From Rhodococcus rhodnii (lineage in GTDB: Bacteria > Actinomycetota > Actinomycetes > Mycobacteriales > Pseudonocardiaceae), in assembly GCA_000720375.1 (NCBI GenBank), contig JOAA01000018.1:255286-319285 (forward strand): a stretch of DNA of 64,000 nucleotides. Direction: 5' to 3'. The position numbers and the translations under genes are program-made. Within the stretch, counting starts at the first letter, position 1. The number at the start of each line of letters is the position of its first letter. Positions 1-8,450 of the stretch are shown piece by piece. The notes beneath the pieces were generated by a model. The model was given only the letters and a program-made list of their open reading frames with translations, ran no database searches and had not been told where the DNA came from.

Positions 1-945
1 CAGGGTCTCATACCTCATCCGGCCGCCGGTCAGATTCGACATGCGCACGGCGAAGTCGAACAGCTCGATGCCCTCGTCCACGACCACGTTCTGCTTGGCC
101 ACGTCGACGAGGCCGGGCAGCACCGAGGCGGCCTGGCTGCGGACCTTGTGCAGCACGGCCGCGATGAAGGCCTGTTGGCGGCGGGTGCGGTCGAGGTCGC
201 CGTTCTTCAGGCCGTGCCGTTGGCGCACGAAAGCAAGCGCTTGGGAGGCGTTCAGGGTTTGCTTGCCCGCGACCAGATCGGCGCCGGACATCGGGTCGTG
301 GGTCGCGTTGTTCACACAGACCTCGATGCCGCCGAGCGCCCCGGCCAGGAAGTAGAACCCGGCCAGGCTGACCTCCGCGATGTGGTCGATCGGGACGTCG
401 AGGAACGTCCGCACGGTCTCGACCTGCGCGCGGCGGCCCGCTTCCCGGCCGAGGAACTCCAGTTCGTGCGTGTCCCGCACGCCCTCGGCGCGCAGCCGGG
501 TCTCCTCGGCGATCTTCGCCCTGCCGTACGCCTCTTTGATCTTCCCACGGACAGGACCACCCGGGATGCCCTGCAAATCAACAAAATTGTCCCGTGGGAC
601 GGACAACGCGGTGGCTTGTGAACCGTCATTGGGGATGTGCAACAACATCAGTGTGTTGGCGTTGTACCCGCCACGATCGCTCTCCCCGGCTTGCAACTGG
701 GCCAGCACGGCGTCCGGCAACGGCTCGCCGTTCAGGTCGAGGCGGGTGGTGAGGCCCATCACCAGGATGTTCAGCGCACCGACGGATTTCGGGCTGTCCG
801 GCGCGATCGCCTTGGACCGGCGTACGCCTTCGTCGAGGTCCTGGTACGTGGCCCAGGCCACGCCCGCGGCCACCATCAGCGCGACCGACACCAAAATCCA
901 AGTGGTCCGGACCACTACGAGCGCGGAGGTCCGCAGCCACCCCAT
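1..945 (-). CDS. LytR-CpsA-Psr (LCP) family cell-wall ligase, C-terminus cut by window edge
   Basis: LCP proteins attach undecaprenyl-linked glycopolymers (arabinogalactan, teichoic-type polymers) to peptidoglycan on the outer face of the membrane. Reading inward from an ATG at 945, the product has one N-terminal membrane helix (residues about 5-27) followed by the LCP domain. Recognisable LCP stretches are NILVMG, NANTLMLLHIPNDG, SVPRDNFVDL, KIKEAYGRA and ASQALAFVRQRHG, the last holding the conserved arginines that bind the lipid pyrophosphate. The frame is open to base 1, so at least 315 residues are present and the C-terminus lies outside. It is divergent from the 1018-3660 envelope genes. 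Confidence 0.9.
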   Translation of the reverse strand, partial: MGWLRTSALVVVRTTWILVSVALMVAAGVAWATYQDLDEGVRRSKAIAPDSPKSVGALNILVMGLTTRLDLNGEPLPDAVLAQLQAGESDRGGYNANTLMLLHIPNDGSQATALSVPRDNFVDLQGIPGGPVRGKIKEAYGRAKIAEETRLRAEGVRDTHELEFLGREAGRRAQVETVRTFLDVPIDHIAEVSLAGFYFLAGALGGIEVCVNNATHDPMSGADLVAGKQTLNASQALAFVRQRHGLKNGDLDRTRRQQAFIAAVLHKVRSQAASVLPGLVDVAKQNVVVDEGIELFDFAVRMSNLTGGRMRYETL

Positions 946-1017
946 GATCCGGATGTTACGCCACGGGGTGGTTGAGCTATATCCTCAACGGAGTCCGATC
1001 TAGACATTGGGACGGCA

Positions 1018-1482
1018 GTGGTGGGGGATACGCCGGTACATCCGCGTGTACCAGTGGAAATACCAGCGGTTGCGGCCATTGCCATGCTCGCCGTCTTCGT
1101 CGGTATGGGGTTGATCACGGACGGTGGCGTGGTCGGCTGGGTCTTCGGGACGTGGGTCATCATCGGCACGGGCGTGGCAGCGGTGCTCGTCCGGCCGGTC
1201 GGCCTCTGGGTCGTGGTGCCCGCGCCCCCGATCGCCTTGCTGATCGTGGTGACGATCCGCATCGTGTGGCAGTGGCAACCGGTGTGGGGCAACACAAAAC
1301 AGCTTGTGGCCGAGTTCGCGCCACCGTACCTTCACGGATTCCCGTGGCTCGCGGCCGCCATCGGCGTCGGCATCGGCATCGCGGTCATTCGTCTCTTGAG
1401 ACGCGAGAAGTCATTATCTGGGGGAGAAAGTCATGCAGGACGCCGACAGACCGGTCTTCGCCTCGACAAGCAGAGGCCGTAA
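1018..1482 (+). CDS. Small multipass membrane protein, DUF6542-like
   Basis: A 154-residue protein with four evident hydrophobic segments (residues about 18-35, 38-58, 62-82 and 110-127) and a basic, glycine-rich tail. The proline-rich centre VVPAPPIALLIVV resembles the small actinobacterial membrane family annotated DUF6542, whose function is unknown. The start is GTG 1018 or the adjoining GTG 1021; an in-frame stop just upstream (973) limits the choice. Its 3' end overlaps the next small gene (start 1433), which suggests one transcript running into the glycosyltransferase. Confidence 0.65.
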   Translation: MVGDTPVHPRVPVEIPAVAAIAMLAVFVGMGLITDGGVVGWVFGTWVIIGTGVAAVLVRPVGLWVVVPAPPIALLIVVTIRIVWQWQPVWGNTKQLVAEFAPPYLHGFPWLAAAIGVGIGIAVIRLLRREKSLSGGESHAGRRQTGLRLDKQRP

Positions 1483-1612
1483 GTTCGTCCGGCTGACCAG
1501 CAGGTTGCTGGCGGTCGGCATGGTTGTCCTTGTCGTCGTGCTCGTCGCGACCACACTGGGCTCCGTTCACGACGATGCGGCGACGCCATGGCCCGTCACC
1601 GATCTCAGGTAG
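1433..1612 (+). CDS. 59-residue single-pass membrane peptide
   Basis: A short gene with a strong ribosome site (GGGGGAGAAAG) just before ATG 1433. The product has a basic N-terminus (STSRGRKFVR), one clear membrane helix (about residues 24-42, rich in V and L) and a short polar tail. It overlaps the end of the preceding membrane gene and the start of the glycosyltransferase (ATG 1588, stop 1610-1612), so the three genes look translationally coupled. No family is recognised. Position suggests an accessory subunit for the membrane glycosyltransferase; that is inference. Confidence 0.55.
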   Translation: MQDADRPVFASTSRGRKFVRLTSRLLAVGMVVLVVVLVATTLGSVHDDAATPWPVTDLR

Positions 1613-3660
1613 GCCGAATCCCCTGGGCGCACTGGATCACGTTGCTCGTCGCGGTGTTCCTGCTGCTGGGAATGTTGACGATCCACGCGTACAACGTGAC
1701 CACCTCCCCAGAGGCTTCGACCGAACCGGCCGACGGCACCGTGGACATCGCGGACAACACGATCGCGCTGGTGATCCAGGACGGACCCGATCCGAAGTGG
1801 ACGCCGCGCATCCTGGACGCGCTGCGCAGGCACAACGCGCACGCGACGTTCATGGTCGTTGGAACGCGCGTCAACGAACATCCCGAGCTCGTCCGCCGGA
1901 TGCTCGACGAAGGGCACGACGTCGGCATCACCGGGCTGCGGCCTGGTGATGTCACGCAACTGCCCGGCTGGCAGCGTGATCTGGAACTCTCGCTGGCCCA
2001 GCAGGCACTGGCCGCGGCCGCGGGTGTCCACACGCGACTCTTCGGGCAGCTCTCGGAGACGTCCGACGAGGTCCTGTGGACGCTGCGGCGCGACGGCTAC
2101 CTGGTCGTCGAACCCACCACGGACGCGTTGTCGTTGCCGTGGGGCGATCTTCCGGCACTCTCCGCGATCGCGCGACGCGGCACGGTAGTCGGCATGCCCG
2201 ACAACGGCAGCGTGACCGTGGACGAGGTGAACGGCCTACTATCCACAATGTCCCCTCGCGGGCACCGGTTCGCCAACATGTCCGAGGCGCTGATCGTCCC
2301 GCGGCCGCACGAAGAGGCCGGTCTGGGCAGCAGGATCACCGGTCACTTGGCGGCCGCGGCCCAGAACTACGGCGGCACGCTCGTGTTCGTGCTGAACGCG
2401 TTGATCATCATCGCCGCGTTGCTGGCTGTGCTCCGTGCGTTGATGCAGCTTGGCTTGGCGAACACGGCGCGGCGCCTCGCGCGGGAACGGGAGCAGAATC
2501 CGCCGCCGTGGTATTCGCCGCCGGTGTCAGTGATTGTGCCTGCGTACAACGAATCGGCGAACATCGTTGCGACAGTTCAGTCTTTGCTAGCCAATACGCA
2601 CACGGCTGACGTCGAGGTGATCGTGGTCGACGACGGTTCCACGGACGGCACGGCCGACCTGGTGCTTGGTCTGGGGCTGCCGGGCGTCCGGGTCGTCCGG
2701 CAGCGCAACTCGGGCAAGCCGGTGGCGTTGAACACCGGAATCGCCCACGCCGAACACGACATCCTGATTCTTGTCGACGGGGACACGGTGTTCGAGCCGG
2801 AGACCATCGGCCACCTCGTGCAGCCGATGATCGACCCGACGGTGGGTGCGGTGTCCGGCAACACAAAGGTCGCCAATCGGAGCAGTCTGCTCGGCCGATG
2901 GCAGCACCTCGAGTACTGCGCCGGGTCCAATTTGGACCGGCAGATCCTGAACGCACTGCAGTGCATTCCGACCGTGCCTGGCGCGATCGGTGCGTTCCGG
3001 CGTGAGGCCTTGCGTGGAGTCGGCGGCATCAGTTCGCAGACCCTCGCCGAGGACACCGACCTGACGATCGCGATCACTCGCGCGGGCTGGCGTGTCACGT
3101 ACACACCCGATGCGCGGGCGTGGACCGAGGTTCCCGCCACGTTGGGTGCGCTGTACCGGCAGCGCTACCGCTGGTCGTTCGGCACGTTTCAGTCGATGTG
3201 GAAACACCGCGCCAGCTGGCGGGACAGCGGCCCATCCGGCCGGATGGGCCGCTACGGCCTGATCTACCTGTTCGCGTTCCAGCTGCTGCTGCCGTTGCTC
3301 GGTCCAGCGATGGACGTGTTCGTGTTGTACGGCATGTTCATCGCGGACGCGCCGTACGCGATCGTGATCTGGTTGCTGTTCCTGGCAATCCAGACCGCGG
3401 GCGCCGGATACGCCCTGCATCTGGACGGAGAATCGCTCCGGCCGCTGTGGGGTTTGCCGCTGCAGCAACTGGTGTACCGGCAGCTGACATACCTCGTGGT
3501 GATCCAGTCGGTCGTCACGGCGCTGCACGGCGCCCAACTGAAGTGGCAGACCAACGCACGGACGGGTCAAGCCGCCAGATTGCTGACCTACGCGCCGAAA
3601 CCGCCGTCGACATCCCACGTCGAACCGGTGACGAAGCGGGATTCCAAGCTGGCCAGGTAG
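1588..3660 (+). CDS. NodB-like domain fused to membrane GT2 glycosyltransferase (cellulose/chitin synthase type)
   Basis: This 690-residue envelope protein has a membrane helix (15-34), a NodB-type polysaccharide deacetylase domain (about 55-215), a second helix (about 265-290), a GT2 catalytic domain (about 310-530) and C-terminal membrane helices. The GT2 residues are present: VVDDGSTDGT (near 347), VDGDT, AEDTDL and QRYRW (near 524), as expected for a processive polysaccharide synthase using a UDP-sugar. The NodB half is degenerate: TFDDGP is replaced by VIQDGP (62-67), and both histidines of the HSxxH zinc motif are missing from GITGLRPGDV. The deacetylase is therefore probably inactive. 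The 3' end overlaps the convergent SDR gene by 73 bases. Confidence 0.9.
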   Translation: MARHRSQVGRIPWAHWITLLVAVFLLLGMLTIHAYNVTTSPEASTEPADGTVDIADNTIALVIQDGPDPKWTPRILDALRRHNAHATFMVVGTRVNEHPELVRRMLDEGHDVGITGLRPGDVTQLPGWQRDLELSLAQQALAAAAGVHTRLFGQLSETSDEVLWTLRRDGYLVVEPTTDALSLPWGDLPALSAIARRGTVVGMPDNGSVTVDEVNGLLSTMSPRGHRFANMSEALIVPRPHEEAGLGSRITGHLAAAAQNYGGTLVFVLNALIIIAALLAVLRALMQLGLANTARRLAREREQNPPPWYSPPVSVIVPAYNESANIVATVQSLLANTHTADVEVIVVDDGSTDGTADLVLGLGLPGVRVVRQRNSGKPVALNTGIAHAEHDILILVDGDTVFEPETIGHLVQPMIDPTVGAVSGNTKVANRSSLLGRWQHLEYCAGSNLDRQILNALQCIPTVPGAIGAFRREALRGVGGISSQTLAEDTDLTIAITRAGWRVTYTPDARAWTEVPATLGALYRQRYRWSFGTFQSMWKHRASWRDSGPSGRMGRYGLIYLFAFQLLLPLLGPAMDVFVLYGMFIADAPYAIVIWLLFLAIQTAGAGYALHLDGESLRPLWGLPLQQLVYRQLTYLVVIQSVVTALHGAQLKWQTNARTGQAARLLTYAPKPPSTSHVEPVTKRDSKLAR

Positions 3661-4319
3661 GCGACGACACCGGCGACATCGGCGGGGTTGCCTCCGAAGC
3701 CGACCGGTGTCAGCGACGTCATGTGCTCGGCGATCTCCTGTGTTGCTGCGTCGGTCAGGATCAGGCCTGGTTGGACGGTGTTGATGGTGATGCCCTTGGG
3801 CGCGAGCTCGCGGGCCAGCGCACGCGTCATCCCGGCCAGCCCTGCCTTGGCCATGGAGTATGCGGCGTGGCCGGTCCGCATGACCTCGCCTGTGGGCAGG
3901 TGGTCGGCGAAGATGCTGCCGATGTTGACGATTCGGCCGCCGTTGCCTATGTGCTTCAACGCTTCCTGGATCGCGATCCACGTACCGCGCACGTTGACCT
4001 GGAACATCCGGTCGAACTCGGCCATCGGGAGCTGTTCGATCGGCAGTCCTGTCGCCGCATAGGAGTTGTTCACCAGAACGTCCAGCCGTTCGAAGTGCCT
4101 GACAGTCTCGTCGACCGACGACCTGACCGCGTCCTCCGCGCCACTGTCGGCCTGGATGGCCAACGCACCGGTCTCCCGCGCGAGGTCGTCGGCCAGTTCT
4201 TTGGACTTCAGGTAGGTGAACGCCACCCGCACGCCGTCGTTCGTCAGCCGCCGTACGATCCCGGCGCCGATCCCGCGCGATCCACCCGTCACCAATGCCA
4301 CTCGCTGTGAAGTCTCCAT
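3588..4319 (-). CDS. Short-chain dehydrogenase/reductase (SDR), classical type
   Basis: A 243-residue soluble oxidoreductase of the classical SDR family. The Rossmann motif TGGSRGIGAGI sits at residues 11-21, NNSYA stands where NNAG is usual, and the catalytic YSMAK follows about residue 152. Length and architecture match FabG-like SDRs that use NAD(P)H on carbonyl or hydroxyl substrates. R at the end of the second strand (TYLKSK) would favour NADPH, but this is weak. The last 73 bases are antisense to the end of the glycosyltransferase. Substrate unknown. Confidence 0.9.
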   Translation of the reverse strand: METSQRVALVTGGSRGIGAGIVRRLTNDGVRVAFTYLKSKELADDLARETGALAIQADSGAEDAVRSSVDETVRHFERLDVLVNNSYAATGLPIEQLPMAEFDRMFQVNVRGTWIAIQEALKHIGNGGRIVNIGSIFADHLPTGEVMRTGHAAYSMAKAGLAGMTRALARELAPKGITINTVQPGLILTDAATQEIAEHMTSLTPVGFGGNPADVAGVVAYLASLESRFVTGSTWDVDGGFGA

Positions 4320-4377
4320 GCCGTGGACGTAACCACCGTGTCATTCACGTCGGATGCACGAAACGTTCACACGAGTA

Positions 4378-4406
4378 CGGCCTTCCTGTACCTGGCAGGA
4401 AGGCCG
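4378..4406 (-). terminator. Hairpin terminator after the 4423-4815 gene
   Basis: Perfect 11-bp stem (CGGCCTTCCTG with CAGGAAGGCCG) and a 7-base loop, 17 bases past the stop of the minus-strand gene ending at 4423. No T-run follows, as is usual in high-GC actinomycetes. Confidence 0.7.
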
Positions 4407-4422
4407 CACTCCGCGGGTGAAG

Positions 4423-4815
4423 TCAGTCGGCGCTGTCACCCGAGTCGGCCGAGTCCGCGGGCGCCTTCTTCTTGGGCGCCTGCACCTTCGCCACCTTGGT
4501 GACCTTGGCCTCCTTGTTGACCTTCACGGCCGGTGCGGCTGGTGCGGCGATCTTGTCATCCGGCGAGTCGGCCGTGTCGAGCGCAGGATCGGCCGAGTCG
4601 ACGACCGATGCCGCCGGCGAATCAGCGGTCTCGGGAGAGTTGTCGAACGCTCCGTTCTGCGGCAGGGGTGCGTCGTACTTCTGCACAACCGGCGCGGGAT
4701 GCGGGTCACGCACCTGACTACCGCCGTCATCGGAAGCCACAGCCGCTGCCGCACCGAAGCCTGCCAGCGCGAAGGTGGTGACGCCTGCGATGATCCACGG
4801 TCGTTTGCTGTTCAT
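4423..4815 (-). CDS. Secreted low-complexity Asp/Ala/Lys-rich protein
   Basis: A 130-residue protein with a signal sequence or N-terminal anchor (MNSKRPWIIAGVTTFALAG, then AAAAVASDDG). The mature part has no globular signature. It contains repeated acidic motifs (SPETADSP, VVDSADPALD, TADSPDDK), a basic patch (VKVNKEAKVTKVAKVQAPKK), and ends in ADSADSGDSAD. A ribosome site (GGAGAGGACACC by reverse reading) precedes ATG 4815, and a hairpin terminator follows. The charge-block layout suggests a cell-wall-associated or polyelectrolyte-binding peptide, but no function can be assigned. Confidence 0.7.
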   Translation of the reverse strand: MNSKRPWIIAGVTTFALAGFGAAAAVASDDGGSQVRDPHPAPVVQKYDAPLPQNGAFDNSPETADSPAASVVDSADPALDTADSPDDKIAAPAAPAVKVNKEAKVTKVAKVQAPKKKAPADSADSGDSAD

Positions 4816-4896
4816 GGTGTCCTCTCCTTGCTTGGCTGTACTTCCACAATGGCGGCCGGAGATGAAAGGAACGGGTGGATGTCCATGAAGGACCTC

Positions 4897-6096
4897 TCAT
4901 TCAAGCCAGCGCTCGGCCAACTCGACGCGGAGTTCCGTGTTGCGTAACCAGTTCTCCTCCTGCACGCGGTGCGGTCCCGTCGCAAGCGAGAGCACCACGG
5001 CCGCCGTCCGTCGATGAAGTGCTTGCGGGTCAAGCTGTTCGCTGAAATGCGCGGCCAGCTCATCCTGGACGTCGGTGATGTGGGCGGCGTGGTCCGCACG
5101 GATCTGCGCCAGCACGGACAAGTGCCCGAGCAGGCATGCCGCGTCGTCGAGCCGTTCGCCCCGACCGGCGGTATCGATGTCCAGCAGCCGCGCTTGTCCA
5201 TTGTGGATAATGAGCTGGCTCTCGTAGAAGTCCCCGTGCACCGGGACATCCGGGCTTTCCGGTGATTCGTGGTGCACCTTCGCCGCGATCAGCCGGGCCC
5301 GTCTGCTCAGGTGCGGCGCGGTGACGGCGACGACTTCGGCGTAGTGCACGGCCTTCTGACCCCATGTCGGTTTCCGCTTGTCTGCGAGCTCCCATGGCAG
5401 AGCGTCCAGGGCTTCGGTGACGCTGCGCGGGTCGACTCCCTTGTAGTCCAACAGTTCTTCCCGCAACGTCCGGCCGGGCAGACCTGCCAGCAGGACGAGG
5501 CCGTCGTCCGTCCACCCCAACGACTCCGGTGCCGTGGTGGCGATTCGGTGCCGGTCATGCAGCTCTTTCGCCAGCTTCGGCCGTACCACCTTGATGAAAA
5601 CCCTGCGCTGGTCGGGAAGCCGGACTTCGACAACCGCGCGGCGCCGCGGCCGGTACGCCCTCGTGTGGATGCTCACGTCGCCGCCGACGTCCAGGCCACT
5701 GGCTTCGATGAGGATGCGCGCCTGCGCCGGGTCGACCGCGCGTGGCAGCCCAGGCAGGTCCGGATCGAACGGAAACCGCCACACACCAACGTCTGTCGTG
5801 CCATCGCTGATCCGGACAACGCCGTCGGGCAGGTGTCCGGTCGAGGCGCCCAACGTCTCGTCGCGTGTCCCGTCAGGCCATTTGACTGTCGCCGAGTAGC
5901 TGACCGTGGTCCGCTTCCCCGGCTGATGATCCACCTGCGTGGCGGCCCAGTGCAGCAGTTCGCCGCCGGCCCCGGCCACCATCGTGGCGAGCATGTCACC
6001 CGCCGCCGCTCCCGTCAGGAGTGCGAGATCAGCCATGCCAGCACGATCTACGGCGGGAATGATGTGGCCATGAGCCGCCGATGAAGAAACCTTCAT
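4897..6096 (-). CDS. Phosphotransferase (aminoglycoside phosphotransferase/kinase fold), unknown substrate
   Basis: A 399-residue protein whose C-terminal half has the APH kinase fold. A Brenner-type catalytic motif HGDFYESQLI (near 285) and the magnesium-binding LLDIDTAG (near 302) are visible. The usual Asn of HGDxxxxN is Gln here. The N-terminal half (TVSYSATVKWPDGTRDE, VYVW-type beta strands) is a separate domain not recognised. Substrates of such proteins range from small molecules to protein side chains; resistance cannot be inferred. ATG 6096 is used, with ATG 6036 (MADLALLTGA) a reasonable alternative. It is divergent from the 6163 membrane gene. Confidence 0.75.
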   Translation of the reverse strand: MKVSSSAAHGHIIPAVDRAGMADLALLTGAAAGDMLATMVAGAGGELLHWAATQVDHQPGKRTTVSYSATVKWPDGTRDETLGASTGHLPDGVVRISDGTTDVGVWRFPFDPDLPGLPRAVDPAQARILIEASGLDVGGDVSIHTRAYRPRRRAVVEVRLPDQRRVFIKVVRPKLAKELHDRHRIATTAPESLGWTDDGLVLLAGLPGRTLREELLDYKGVDPRSVTEALDALPWELADKRKPTWGQKAVHYAEVVAVTAPHLSRRARLIAAKVHHESPESPDVPVHGDFYESQLIIHNGQARLLDIDTAGRGERLDDAACLLGHLSVLAQIRADHAAHITDVQDELAAHFSEQLDPQALHRRTAAVVLSLATGPHRVQEENWLRNTELRVELAERWLE

Positions 6097-6162
6097 CTTG
6101 CGTTCAACGGGACTCTCTTGCGCTAGCGTGCCGAGGTCCCAAATGTCCGATTACCGGAGGCC

Positions 6163-6891
6163 GTGGTGGAGGCAGACACCGAGCGGATCTTCATTCCCCG
6201 CCGCATAAGCCTCCGCCGGACCGGCTGGATCCTGCTCGGCGTGACGCTGGCGATCAACGTCGCCAGCATGGCCGTGCCCGCGTTGATCGACCACCCGCTG
6301 ACCACGAATCGTGGCGAAATCCACGACTACCTCGACGTTTTCGTCGAGGGGAATCTGCCGACCTGGTGGAGCACAGGGCTTTTGGTGATCGCGGCGGCGT
6401 CGCATGCCATGGTGGGAGCCATCGGACAGGCCGCACGGGTGAAAGGAAGCTGGGCCTGGTTCGCCAGCGCGGCAATGCTCGGCGCCTTATCCCTCGACGA
6501 CCACACGCAATTACACGAACGCCTCGACCGCATCGGCCGCCACCTCGTGACCTACGACGGCGGATTCCCGTTCTACTGGCTCCTCCCCGGCCTGGTCGCC
6601 GGTCTCATCGTCGCCATCGGCCTGCTGTTGCTCGCCCGGCACCTGCACGGCCGCGCCCGCTGGCACATGATCGTCGGCTGCGTCTTGCTGCTCGCCGCGG
6701 CTTTGGGCGGCGAGGCACTCCAGGGCCTGTTGATCGCTTCCGGGGAAAGCGGCCCGCTTTACGTACTGACGTACCACGCCGAGGAACTCGGCGAAAACCT
6801 CGGCGTGCTCGCGATGCTTGCCGCAGCGGCCCATTCGGTGTGGATAACCCGTACCCAGCACTCGCTGGAGATCGCTTACACCAAGCTGTAA
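6163..6891 (+). CDS. Multipass membrane protein, function unknown
   Basis: A 242-residue protein with about six hydrophobic helices (near residues 21-40, 66-85, 92-112, 133-157, 166-188 and 205-225). Polar loops carry SLDDHTQLHERL and TYHAEELGENLG, whose paired acidic and histidine residues are the only functional-looking groups. The start GTG 6163 (or the next GTG, 6166) follows the Shine-Dalgarno CCGGAGG. No family recognised. Confidence 0.75.
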   Translation: MVEADTERIFIPRRISLRRTGWILLGVTLAINVASMAVPALIDHPLTTNRGEIHDYLDVFVEGNLPTWWSTGLLVIAAASHAMVGAIGQAARVKGSWAWFASAAMLGALSLDDHTQLHERLDRIGRHLVTYDGGFPFYWLLPGLVAGLIVAIGLLLLARHLHGRARWHMIVGCVLLLAAALGGEALQGLLIASGESGPLYVLTYHAEELGENLGVLAMLAAAAHSVWITRTQHSLEIAYTKL

Positions 6892-6976
6892 TTCTCTGCC
6901 TGTTTCACTGTTACGCAAGCATGCCGCTGCCTACACTCGCACCTCGGCGCAGACACTTCAGGCGAATCGGGGCGAT

Positions 6977-7429
6977 ATGGACGGCAACATCCTCGACCCG
7001 GACAGCGCACGGGAGCGCTTGGCCGCGTGGAAAGGGCGGATCGACAAACTCGCCGCCGACACGCAGGCGATGAGCGCCCAGCTGCGTGAAGTCCGGATCA
7101 GCGTGACCGACCCCAACGGACTGGCCGAGGTGACAGTCGACTCCACCGGGGCCTTGGTGGATCTGCGATTGACCGATCGAATGCTGCGGTCGACCCCGGA
7201 AGCCGTATCGCGGGCGGTACTGGCCGCGATCAGCGAAGCCCGTAACCAGTTGGCCGACCGGTCACAGGAAATCATCGCGTCGACGGTGGGCACCGAATCG
7301 GCTGCGGCACAGGCGATCGCGGAGAGCGTGGGGCGGCAGCTGCGCAGCACACCGGTCGAGCAGCCCGCTCCAGCCACCTCCGCGGACAACGAGGACTACG
7401 ACGTCCGCTCCGACTTGTGGCGGAAGTGA
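6977..7429 (+). CDS. YbaB/EbfC-family protein linked to type VII secretion genes
   Basis: A 150-residue protein with the YbaB/EbfC fold: an N-terminal coiled helix (RLAAWKGRIDKLAADTQAM), then the beta core (VTDPNGLAEVTVDSTGALVDLRLTDRML) and a C-terminal helix ending in a disordered tail. True YbaB proteins bind DNA as dimers. In actinomycetes, divergent copies commonly head operons encoding WXG-type secretion substrates, and this one does: the next ATG (7432) lies 2 bases past its stop. Role in the operon unknown; chaperone or regulator is inference. Confidence 0.85.
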   Translation: MDGNILDPDSARERLAAWKGRIDKLAADTQAMSAQLREVRISVTDPNGLAEVTVDSTGALVDLRLTDRMLRSTPEAVSRAVLAAISEARNQLADRSQEIIASTVGTESAAAQAIAESVGRQLRSTPVEQPAPATSADNEDYDVRSDLWRK

Positions 7430-7431
7430 CC

Positions 7432-7752
7432 ATGGGACAGGGATTCGAGGTCGACACCGAGCAACTCCTCGCGCACGCCCGCAAGATCGAAGCGATCAGG
7501 GACCGGTTCGATGCCGTGAAATCCGCCAGCGCGCACATCGCACAGGACGACCAGGCGTACGGACTGCTGTGCGGATGGATCTCCGGTGTGCTCGAGGGCA
7601 GGCACACCAGGCAGGACGAACTGCTCGGCCAAGTCAAGGAGAACCTGGATCTGGTCGCGAAGTCCTTGCGGCACAGCGCGAACGAGTACCAGGCCGTCGA
7701 TCGGGCGAACGTGGACCTGATGGAGGAAGTCGCCGACGGGGGCCTGCTGTGA
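7432..7752 (+). CDS. EspC/WXG100-like helical secretion partner
   Basis: A small helical protein (106 residues from ATG 7432). Its pattern FEVDTEQLLAHARKIEAIRD, followed by a short SAHIAQDDQAYG segment and a second long helix KENLDLVAKSLRHSANEY, is the two-helix hairpin of ESX-associated EspC-type or WXG100-type proteins. It carries no clear WxG but has the typical turn region with GLLCGWISGV. An upstream in-frame GTG (7417) would overlap the previous gene. The stop overlaps the next start by 4 bases (GTGA), so translation is coupled. Probable partner of the next protein for export. Confidence 0.75.
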   Translation: MGQGFEVDTEQLLAHARKIEAIRDRFDAVKSASAHIAQDDQAYGLLCGWISGVLEGRHTRQDELLGQVKENLDLVAKSLRHSANEYQAVDRANVDLMEEVADGGLL

Positions 7753-8450
7753 CCGAGAACTCGTTGGTCGCCCCGGTCCAGTCATCGAGGGAGGCGTGGA
7801 CCGGCGCGGGCCTGGCCGACAGCATCGAAGGCCTGGTCGACGCGATCAAGACCGAAGGATGGGTCGACGACGCGCTGGCCGGTGCGGCAGCAGGCGTCGA
7901 GATCGCGGCGACCGTGATGGATCCGATCAGCGCGTTGCTGGCCAACGGCCTTGGCTGGGCGATCGAGTACTTCGAACCACTGCGGGAAGTACTCGACGAC
8001 CTGACCGGCAAGCCGGACGTGGTCAGGGCACACGCGGCAACCTGGAACAACATGGCGACCGAACTGCACGACATGGCCGCCGATCTCAAGGCGGACCTGC
8101 AGAACGACCTGCCCGGCTGGAAAGGCGACGCCGCCAACGCGTACCAGAGCCTGATGGCCAACAACGTCGAGGCGATCGGCGGCCTTGCCGCGGTGTCGGC
8201 GGCGATGGCGGCGGCCACCGAGGGCGCGGGCGGACTGGTGGAGCTGACCCGCGAGCTGGTCCGTGACCTGATCGCCGACCTGGTCGCCCGCGTGATCGTC
8301 TGGGCGGTCGAGGCGATCTTCGTGGTGACGATCCCGGTGATCGCGTCACAGATCGCGGCGGCGGTGGTCAAGTGGGCGGGCCGGATCCTGGTCTACACCA
8401 CCGCGCTGATCACCAGTCTGACCGACCTCACGAAGCTGCTCGGAGCGTAG
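7749..8450 (+). CDS. WXG-domain protein, N-terminal part of a probable type VII-secreted toxin
   Basis: A 233-residue protein from GTG 7749. After a helical N-terminus, the segment AATWNNMATELHDMAAD, a WxG turn in PGWKGDAANAYQ and a long Ala-rich helix form the WXG100/LXG-like export domain. It is followed by hydrophobic helices (VIVWAVEAIFVVTIPVIAS and IAAAVVKWAGRILVYTT). The reading frame ends in TAG, which is immediately followed in the same frame by ATG of the next gene. The layout is that of polymorphic toxins whose export domain and C-terminal effector are usually one polypeptide. See the finding on the TAG-ATG junction. Confidence 0.8.
   Translation: MTENSLVAPVQSSREAWTGAGLADSIEGLVDAIKTEGWVDDALAGAAAGVEIAATVMDPISALLANGLGWAIEYFEPLREVLDDLTGKPDVVRAHAATWNNMATELHDMAADLKADLQNDLPGWKGDAANAYQSLMANNVEAIGGLAAVSAAMAAATEGAGGLVELTRELVRDLIADLVARVIVWAVEAIFVVTIPVIASQIAAAVVKWAGRILVYTTALITSLTDLTKLLGA

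Noticed and set aside
2587..4344. A 585-codon open frame on the minus strand across the GT2 and SDR genes
   Set aside because: It is antisense to two genes with clear domain motifs and its product is Arg/Pro-rich with no fold; a high-GC shadow frame.
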